14,256 bases of DNA from Acidobacteriota bacterium (GTDB taxonomy: Bacteria; Acidobacteriota; Thermoanaerobaculia; Thermoanaerobaculales; Thermoanaerobaculaceae): the NCBI GenBank assembly GCA_021782525.1, contig JAJXUY010000014.1:1-14256 (forward strand), written 5' to 3'. Within the stretch, counting starts at the first letter, position 1; every line of letters starts with the position of its first letter. This document shows, piece after piece, positions 9,977 through 14,256 of this stretch. Under the pieces are notes generated by a model that saw nothing but the letters and a program-made list of their open reading frames with translations, was not told the DNA's origin and made no database searches. A program made the translations under genes and the position numbers.

Positions 9977-11571
9977 GGCGCACGCCCAGCCTCCCCCGCT
10001 TCCTGGCCCGCGCCAGGCTCCCGGCGGCAAGAGGCTGGGCGTACCTGCGCACCCCCGCCTTGCTGGTCCGCAAGCTGACCCGGGTGTGGCGCCGGTCGCT
10101 CATGCGGTCGCGGTACGGCCAGCTTCTCACCGCTGGGCAGTTCCTCCCCCGGAGCGAGTCCCCGGTGGGCGATCGGCTCTTCACGGTCGCGCTGCCTGTC
10201 TGGCGCGTCGCCGAGGGCCACCTCCGTGCCGCGATCGCTTCCGTCGTCAACCAGAGCTACGGCAACTGGGAGCTGATCGCGTTGGACGACGCCTCGCCCG
10301 AGCCTCACGTCGCACGCGTCCTCGCGGAAGCCGCCCGTTCGGACTCGCGGATCCGGGTTCTGAGCCGCCGCACCAACGCCGGCATCGCGCTGGCGAGCAA
10401 CGAGATCCTCGCCGAGGCACGGGGCGAGTACGTGGCGTTTCTCGACCACGACGACGAACTCCACCCGCGCGCGCTCGAGTTCGTCGGCAGGCATCTGTCG
10501 CTGCATCCCGCCACGGACTGGGTGTTCACCGACGAAGACAAGCTCGACGAGCGTGGCCGTCACCTCGACCCGTGTCTGAAGCCGGGGTGGTCGCGGCACC
10601 TTCTTCTCGGGTTCAACTACGTTAGCCATCTGCGCACGGTGCGGCGAGCTGTGCTCGAACGTGTCGGGGGACACCGGGCCGGTTTCGACGGTGCCCAGGA
10701 CTACGACCTCGCGCTCAGGACACTCGCCGCCGGGGCCAGCTTCAGTCACCTACCCGGGATCCTCTACCACTGGCGGGCCACTCCCGGCTCGATGGCGGCG
10801 GCGGCCATCGCCAAGCCGCACGCCAACGAGCGGGCCCTCGCGGCGCTGTTGGAGCACGTCGAGGCGTTCCCCCGCGGCGGTCGGAGCGCGGGAGCGGTCA
10901 TTCTCAGCAACGCGAGCGTGTTCCGCGCTCGACGACGAGCCGACCCCTCCCTCTCGTGTGCTGTCGCGACCACCGGCGAGGCGTGGCGTGAGCCGGCGTC
11001 AGCGGCGCCGAGGTCCGTCCATCCGATGGTGGTGACAGGCCTCTCGCCGTCGGAGCTCGTCGCGGCTGCTAGGAGCCGTGGCGAGGACGTCATCGCCCTT
11101 CCTCCGCCCGGCGGGTTCACCGACGAACAGCTCGCGGAGCTGGTCGCCGTCCTACAGGTGCCGGGAACGGCGGCGGTCGCCGGACGCCTGACCGCCCGCA
11201 GGCATGTTTCCTGCAGTGGCTGGGTCGTTCTCGAAGACGGCACCCCGGCCGACCCTTGCGCTGGTCTCCACGTCGCCGACCCCGGTTACCTCAACTTGGC
11301 GGTGTTGCCCGGTCGTCGCATCGCTCCGCCACCGTTCGGATGGGTTGCCTGGCGCAGTACCCTGATCGCTGCCTGGGACGCGGCGGCCGACGCCCCCGAG
11401 CCATGGCGGTTGGCGGCCGGTTGGTACCGGCTCGGCCTCGAGGTGGTCACCACGCCGGACGCCGGCATCCGCCTTCGGGGACCCGTGCCGCATCCACCCG
11501 CATCCCCACCGCCACCGGATCTCCCGCGCACACCCTCGTCCCGACTCGCCCTTATCGGCGCGCTCCCGTAG
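9973..11571 (+). CDS. GT2-family glycosyltransferase with a degenerate second GT-like region
   Basis: Seen: 532 residues. A basic N-terminal stretch (1-50) precedes one GT2 domain (about 60-290) with FTVALPVWR, NQSYGNWELIALDDAS, the DXD-type motif FLDHDDEL (156-163), FTDEDKLDERG, QDYDLALR (242-249) and LYHWR. This is the O-antigen/rhamnan-type subgroup that normally carries a second GT2 domain. The remaining 240 residues resemble that second domain in layout (a GEDVIAL strand, an AVAGRL-like strand, a GWVV strand, a pseudo-acceptor region), but LPPPGG (376-381) stands where the NDD or DXD motif would be, and no ED motif follows. It ends in a Pro-rich tail. The start GTG overlaps the previous TGA (GTGA), with GAGAGGGG about 9 nt upstream; this frame has no better start. 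The first domain is probably active; the rest may be structural or acceptor-binding. Last gene of the coupled operon. Confidence 0.87.
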   Translation: MRRTPSLPRFLARARLPAARGWAYLRTPALLVRKLTRVWRRSLMRSRYGQLLTAGQFLPRSESPVGDRLFTVALPVWRVAEGHLRAAIASVVNQSYGNWELIALDDASPEPHVARVLAEAARSDSRIRVLSRRTNAGIALASNEILAEARGEYVAFLDHDDELHPRALEFVGRHLSLHPATDWVFTDEDKLDERGRHLDPCLKPGWSRHLLLGFNYVSHLRTVRRAVLERVGGHRAGFDGAQDYDLALRTLAAGASFSHLPGILYHWRATPGSMAAAAIAKPHANERALAALLEHVEAFPRGGRSAGAVILSNASVFRARRRADPSLSCAVATTGEAWREPASAAPRSVHPMVVTGLSPSELVAAARSRGEDVIALPPPGGFTDEQLAELVAVLQVPGTAAVAGRLTARRHVSCSGWVVLEDGTPADPCAGLHVADPGYLNLAVLPGRRIAPPPFGWVAWRSTLIAAWDAAADAPEPWRLAAGWYRLGLEVVTTPDAGIRLRGPVPHPPASPPPPDLPRTPSSRLALIGALP

Positions 11572-11574
11572 AAT
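11569..11574 (+). promoter_or_regulatory. -10-like box overlapping the last glycosyltransferase stop codon
   Basis: TAGAAT (five of six to TATAAT) includes the TAG stop of the preceding gene. A start about 7 nt downstream (near 11581) would leave a 15-nt leader containing AGGGAG before the DUF3467 ATG. No -35 is visible at the usual distance, so readthrough from the operon is the alternative. Confidence 0.3.
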
Positions 11575-11595
11575 CCCTGCGAGGGAGACAGTCGA

Positions 11596-11880
11596 ATGGC
11601 CGAAAACGCCAAGATCAAGATCGTGATCTCCGACCAGCAGGCACTGGGGACGTACGCGAACTTCGCCTCGATCGTGCACAACTTCGCGGAGTTCATCCTC
11701 GACTTCGGGCGGGTCGTCCCGGGCCGCGAAGAGGTCCAGGTCGTGTCGCGCCTGGTCATGACGCCGGTCCACGCCCGGCAACTCTTGCGTGCGCTCAACG
11801 AGAACGTCGCGATCTACGAGCGCAGCTTCGGCCCGATCCAGGAAGGCCCGCAGCCGGCGCCGACGGCGCCCACGATGTGA
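11596..11880 (+). CDS. DUF3467-family small protein
   Basis: Seen: 94 residues, the usual size for DUF3467. The family landmarks are present: YANFASIVHNFAEFILDFG near the N-terminus, SRLVMTPVHARQLLRAL in the middle, and LNENVAIYERSFGPI before a Pro/Ala-rich tail. No signal peptide or membrane segment is seen. The biochemical function of the family is not established, so none is assigned. The ATG at 11596 is preceded by AGGGAG (11582-11587) at 8-nt spacing, a good ribosome site. It begins 24 bp after the glycosyltransferase operon and may be its fourth cistron, or be driven by the TAGAAT box overlapping the preceding stop. It converges on mnmA across a repeat-filled gap. Confidence 0.85.
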   Translation: MAENAKIKIVISDQQALGTYANFASIVHNFAEFILDFGRVVPGREEVQVVSRLVMTPVHARQLLRALNENVAIYERSFGPIQEGPQPAPTAPTM

Positions 11881-11896
11881 CGCGGCGGGAAAGACC

Positions 11897-11968
11897 GTGG
11901 TCCGGGGTCCGTGGTCCGTGGTTTGTGGATCGTGGGCCTGAGAGGCAGGGGTCCGGGCTCCGGGGTCC
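11897..11968 (+). repeat. Degenerate heptamer tandem repeat, consensus GTGGTCC
   Basis: Six contiguous 7-bp units run from 11897 to 11938 (GTGGTCC, GGGGTCC, GTGGTCC, GTGGTTT, GTGGATC, GTGGGCC). After a 9-bp break three more follow at 11948-11968 (GGGGTCC, GGGCTCC, GGGGTCC). It lies just downstream of the DUF3467 stop. No reading frame there resembles a protein. Confidence 0.75.
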
Positions 11969-12015
11969 GGAAAGCCGGTGGGAGTGACACGGGACGACCT
12001 GACAGCTCCGGTCAC

Positions 12016-12104
12016 GCTGAGGAGCTGAGGGGCCGAGGAGCAGAGGTGAGAAAGGCGCCTTCTCGCCTCCGCACCTCGGCTCCCCCGCTCCTCTGCTCGC
12101 CTCG
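12016..12104. repeat. Inverted octamer arrays forming a long hairpin between convergent genes
   Basis: Four octamers of one orientation (GCTGAGGA, GCTGAGGG, GCCGAGGA, GCAGAGGT; 12016-12047) face octamers of the opposite orientation (GCCTCCGC, ACCTCGGC, TCCCCCGC, TCCTCTGC; 12065-12096). They fold into a hairpin at 12032-12080: GCCGAGG/CCTCGGC, a 4x4 internal loop, GAGG/CCTC, GAG/CTC, AAG/CTT and a GCGC loop. An alternative 9-bp pairing is GAGCAGAGG (12038-12046) with CCTCTGCTC (12090-12098). Its position between converging genes suits a bidirectional terminator, but no clean U-tract follows on either strand. Confidence 0.6.
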
Positions 12105-12168
12105 CTTCTTTCCTCTCCCGTCTACCGTCCTTCCTCTACCCTTTCCCCTCTTCCCTTTTCCCTGCCCC
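12101..12168. repeat. Pyrimidine-rich (plus strand) tract with heptamer periodicity overlapping the mnmA 3' end
   Basis: From about 12101 to 12168 the plus strand is almost purely C/T. Between 12136 and 12163 it reads as consecutive 7-mers (CTACCCT, TTCCCCT, CTTCCCT, TTTCCCT), i.e. AGGGAAA-type units on the minus strand. The tract encodes the end of mnmA and continues past its stop. Confidence 0.65.
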
Positions 12169-13224
12169 AGCGATCCAGCCGCCGCCGAGGAGTCGGTCGC
12201 CGTCGTAGAACACGGCCGCCTGGCCCGGTGCCGGCGCCGCGACCGGCTCCTCGAACACGACCTCGGCCGTCCCACCGCCGCCGGGCGTGACGGTCGCCCG
12301 CTGCGCCGTGTGGCGCGAGCGCACCTGCACCGCCGCCGGGAGGGCGACCTCGGGCGGCGGCTCGAGCAGCCAGTTGACGGCGCGCAGGCGCAACCGGCGC
12401 CGGGCGGTCTCCCCGGCCTCGCCGACGACGACTCGGTTGCGCTCCGGCACGATCTCCACGACGTAGAGCCGGCGGCCGCCCCCGACCCCGAGGCCGTGAC
12501 GCTGGCCGACCGTGAAGTGGTGGAACCCCGGGTGGCGGCCGAGCACGCGTCCTGCTCGATCCACGACCTCGCCGGGACCCGGCAGCCGCCCGGGCGCCAG
12601 GCGCTCGACCACGTCAGCGTACGACGCGCCGGGAGGGACGAAGCAGACCTCCTGGCTGTCGCGCCGCTCGGAGTTCGGCAGCGTCAGGCCGCGCGCCAGC
12701 TCGCGCACCTCCGGCTTGGTCATCTCGCCGAGCGGGAACCGCACCCGCGGCAGGTTCGCCCGCGACAGCCCGAACAGGAAGTACGACTGGTCCTTCCCGC
12801 GGTCGCGGCCGCGCCAGAGGCCGGGGCCGTCCGGCGCCTCGCCGGTGCGGGCGTAGTGCCCGGTGGCCAGCGCCTCGGCATCGAGCCGCTGGGCGACCGC
12901 AAGCAGCTCGCCGAACTTCACGCGGGCGTTGCAGTGGGCGCACGGCAGCGGGGTCTCACCCGCGAGGTAGGACGCGACGAACGGCTCCAGCACGGCCGTC
13001 CGAAAGATCTCGCCCATCTCGATGACGCGGTGTGGGATCCCGAGGCGGCGAGCGACGGCGCCCGCCATCTCGACGTCGCGCTCCGAGCAGCAGCGGGAGA
13101 CCGCCGCGCCCGCCAGCTCCGCCAGGCGCAGCGTCACCCCGATCACCTCATGGCCCGAGCGCGCCAGCAAGCCGGCGCAGACGGCGGAGTCCACGCCGCC
13201 CGACATCGCCACGACGATCCGCAC
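12136..13224 (-). CDS. mnmA: tRNA-specific 2-thiouridylase MnmA
   Basis: Cytosolic enzyme that adenylates and thiolates U34 of tRNA-Lys/Glu/Gln (s2U), receiving sulfur through a persulfide relay. Seen: 362 residues, normal length. It has the PP-loop SGGVDS (8-13), TPLPCAHCN with the first catalytic Cys C95, GKDQSYFLF (143-151) and DSQEVCF with the second catalytic Cys C194. The central GRHPGFHHFTVGQRHGLG and the C-terminal beta-barrel follow. Start: the GTG at 13224 (VRIVVAMSGG) lies 15 bp after the FHA gene stop with GGGG/GGGCGGG upstream. The frame stays open further upstream, but that stretch overlaps the FHA gene and has no MnmA homology. It is probably cotranscribed with the FHA gene. 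Oddity: the last residues (GKREEGKG) and the stop are encoded by an AGGGAAA-type repeat rather than family sequence. Confidence 0.95.
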   Translation of the reverse strand: MRIVVAMSGGVDSAVCAGLLARSGHEVIGVTLRLAELAGAAVSRCCSERDVEMAGAVARRLGIPHRVIEMGEIFRTAVLEPFVASYLAGETPLPCAHCNARVKFGELLAVAQRLDAEALATGHYARTGEAPDGPGLWRGRDRGKDQSYFLFGLSRANLPRVRFPLGEMTKPEVRELARGLTLPNSERRDSQEVCFVPPGASYADVVERLAPGRLPGPGEVVDRAGRVLGRHPGFHHFTVGQRHGLGVGGGRRLYVVEIVPERNRVVVGEAGETARRRLRLRAVNWLLEPPPEVALPAAVQVRSRHTAQRATVTPGGGGTAEVVFEEPVAAPAPGQAAVFYDGDRLLGGGWIAGAGKREEGKG

Positions 13225-13238
13225 CGACGGGCCCGCCC

Positions 13239-13805
13239 CTACTCGGTGATCCCGTCGTGGGCGTCGGTGACGATGAACATGAGCGTCGTGGTGCCGAGCG
13301 AGAACTCCTGGTTGCTGCCGATCGTGGCGCGCTGCACGCGCAACGCCTCCACGTAGGTGCCGTTCGTCGACCCGAGGTCGGTAACCACCGCCTCGTCGCC
13401 GTGGATCTCGAGCATCGCGTGGCGGCGCGAGACCTCGCTGTCCTGCAGCTGGATATCGTTCTCGTCGCCGCGCCCGAGCACGATTCGCGGCTGCTCGAGG
13501 ACGTGGATCTGGCCCGCGTTCGCCCCCATGATCACGGCGAGCGAGTAGCGCTTCGACGCCGGCAGCGCGGGCAGCGGCGGCAGCCCGGCCGCCGCCTCCT
13601 CGACCTTGCTGCCGTGCTTCGTCGTCCGATCGGCGGCCACGCCGGGCACCAGTCCGGCGATGGGCTCCTCCCGCTCGGCGGCCGGGTTCGTGATCTCGAA
13701 CACGGTCTCGCACCTTGTGCACTTGAGCCGCTTGACCGTGGCGTCGCCGAAGCGCGACTCCTCGTACTGGTACTTGGTCTTGCAGCTCGGGCAGCTCACG
13801 ATCAT
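13239..13805 (-). CDS. MJ0042-type zinc-ribbon plus FHA-domain protein
   Basis: Seen: 188 residues. The N-terminal zinc ribbon has CPSC (5-8) and CTRC (29-32), the MJ0042 layout common at the N-terminus of regulatory or envelope-associated proteins of GC-rich Gram-negative lineages. A flexible Ala/Pro-rich linker spans about 38-85. The FHA domain (about 87-180) has the GR pair (111-112), SRRH (126-129) and LGSTNGTY (144-151), the residues that contact phosphothreonine. No membrane segment. Role by family: binding a phosphothreonine partner, so a Ser/Thr kinase is expected elsewhere; none is in view. The ATG at 13805 has GGGGG 6 nt upstream. It is the first gene of a two-gene unit with mnmA (15-bp gap) and is divergent from dnaB. 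Confidence 0.9.
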   Translation of the reverse strand: MIVSCPSCKTKYQYEESRFGDATVKRLKCTRCETVFEITNPAAEREEPIAGLVPGVAADRTTKHGSKVEEAAAGLPPLPALPASKRYSLAVIMGANAGQIHVLEQPRIVLGRGDENDIQLQDSEVSRRHAMLEIHGDEAVVTDLGSTNGTYVEALRVQRATIGSNQEFSLGTTTLMFIVTDAHDGITE

Positions 13806-13883
13806 GCCAAACCCCCAGGAGGTCCCGACTCGCGCCCCGGCTCGGGTGTCACCGTGTGGTTCGCCCGCCCCGGCCGCACCTTC

Positions 13884-13914
13884 AGTGTACGCCCTCCCGC
13901 CAGCCCGGATTCAA
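13884..13914 (-). promoter_or_regulatory. Possible promoter of the FHA-mnmA unit
   Basis: On the minus strand TTGAAT (13914-13909, four of six) and TACACT (13889-13884, four of six) are separated by 19 bp, longer than the ideal 17. A start near 13877 would give a leader of about 70 nt. It lies back to back with the dnaB -10 box. Confidence 0.3.
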
Positions 13915-13921
13915 ACGCCCA

Positions 13922-13930
13922 TGCTACGAT
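13922..13930 (+). promoter_or_regulatory. Extended -10 promoter of dnaB, predicted leaderless
   Basis: TGCTACGAT (TGn plus a four-of-six -10) ends exactly 6 nt before the only plausible dnaB start codon, GTG at 13937. A normal -10-to-start distance puts the first transcribed base on that G. No Shine-Dalgarno sequence precedes the GTG. The arrangement matches that at 5184-5196. Confidence 0.45.
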
Positions 13931-13936
13931 TCCGGG

Positions 13937-14256
13937 GTGAGCACGAACGCACGGGGAAGAGGGGCCGCCGACAGGTCCTCGGCGGGGCCGGATGGCGTCG
14001 GCGGGCCGGCCCAGGCCGTCCCGCAGGTCCTCAGGATCCCCGCCAGCGAGGCGGCGGAACGGGCCGTGCTCGGCGCGGTTCTTGCCGACGCCAACTGCTT
14101 CTACCGCGTCGTCGACACGGTCGGGCCGGACGACTTCTACAACGACGCCAACCGCTTGATCTTCGAGGCGTTCCGCCAGCTCGCCTCCGACAACCACGAC
14201 ATCGACCTGCTGACCGCCACGGACCAGCTCGAGCGCAGCGGCACGCTGGCGGCGGC
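13937..14256 (+). CDS. dnaB: Replicative DNA helicase DnaB, N-terminal part only (cut by window end)
   Basis: Seen: 106 codons of the N-terminal, primase-interacting domain. After a Gly/Ala-rich leader of about 32 residues come the family landmarks RIPASEAAERAVLGAVLAD, DDFYNDANRLIFEAF and DIDLLTATDQLERSGTL. The ATPase domain is outside the window. Family role: hexameric 5'-3' helicase at the replication fork, loaded at the origin and stimulating primase. The GTG at 13937 is the only reasonable start: there is no alternative start before the conserved region. It has no Shine-Dalgarno sequence and an extended -10 box ends 6 nt before it, consistent with leaderless translation. It is divergent from the FHA-mnmA unit. 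The leader before the conserved RIP motif is longer than in E. coli DnaB. Confidence 0.93.
   Translation, partial: MSTNARGRGAADRSSAGPDGVGGPAQAVPQVLRIPASEAAERAVLGAVLADANCFYRVVDTVGPDDFYNDANRLIFEAFRQLASDNHDIDLLTATDQLERSGTLAA

Noticed and set aside
11897..12163. Possible CRISPR array
   Set aside because: Units are 7-8 bp, contiguous and degenerate, with no spacers of 25-45 bp and no cas genes.
12101..12168. Pyrimidine tract as an intrinsic terminator U-tract for the DUF3467 transcript
   Set aside because: It is C-rich rather than a U-run, overlaps the mnmA coding end and has heptamer periodicity, so repeat origin explains it better.
13225..13722. An N-terminal extension of mnmA through the FHA gene
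   Set aside because: Out of frame with the FHA gene, Arg-rich and without homology; the MnmA N-terminus begins just before the PP-loop at 13224.
13032..13940. A 302-codon plus-strand frame running opposite mnmA and the FHA gene up to dnaB
   Set aside because: Arg/Pro-rich antisense translation; MnmA and FHA motifs lie on the other strand.

Overview
The window is a chromosomal segment of a GC-rich bacterium, with no phage, plasmid, IS, tRNA, rRNA or CRISPR signature. It holds ten protein genes, two of them cut by the window edges. The organism cannot be named securely. An MJ0042-type zinc-ribbon/FHA protein, a fused PxpB-PxpC, a group-1 P5C dehydrogenase and purine-rich short-period repeats between genes would suit an uncultured Acidobacteriota-like or deltaproteobacterial-type lineage, but this is a low-confidence guess.

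Left block (1-5108, all on the minus strand; transcription order methyltransferase 2, pruA, methyltransferase 1, pxpBC). Two metabolic genes that both produce glutamate lie here: pruA (glutamate semialdehyde to glutamate) and a fused 5-oxoprolinase subunit gene pxpBC (5-oxoproline to glutamate, truncated at base 1). They alternate with two class I SAM-dependent methyltransferases. The two methyltransferases carry what looks like the same small accessory module (GW ... RPDV ... CGF), N-terminal in one and C-terminal in the other. pruA and pxpBC each have a recognisable sigma-70-type promoter. The pxpBC leader also carries three copies of a decamer.

Middle block (5196-11571, plus strand). Three GT2-fold glycosyltransferase genes overlap by 4 bp at each junction (ATGA, GTGA), so they form one translationally coupled operon. 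They contain five recognisable or degenerate GT2 domains plus one beta-sandwich-like insert. Methyltransferase 2 is divergent from this operon. The set looks like a surface-glycan assembly and decoration locus, although no polymerase, flippase or ABC transporter is in view. A DUF3467 gene follows 24 bp later and has its own -10-like box.

Right block (11881-14256). A convergent intergenic region of about 255 bp is built of degenerate heptamer and octamer repeats, including inverted octamer arrays that can fold into a long hairpin. The repeat tract runs into the 3' end of mnmA and supplies its last codons and stop. mnmA (tRNA 2-thiouridylase) and an upstream zinc-ribbon/FHA gene are on the minus strand. 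Divergent from them is the start of dnaB on the plus strand, cut at the window end.

Possibly novel points: the module shared by the two methyltransferases; the identical '-10 box, 6 nt, GTGAG' arrangement upstream of the glycosyltransferase operon and dnaB, which predicts leaderless mRNAs; the decamer trio at the pxpBC promoter; the structured repeat island; and the apparently inactive second GT2 domain of the third glycosyltransferase. I found no defence system, toxin-antitoxin pair or clearly new enzyme.
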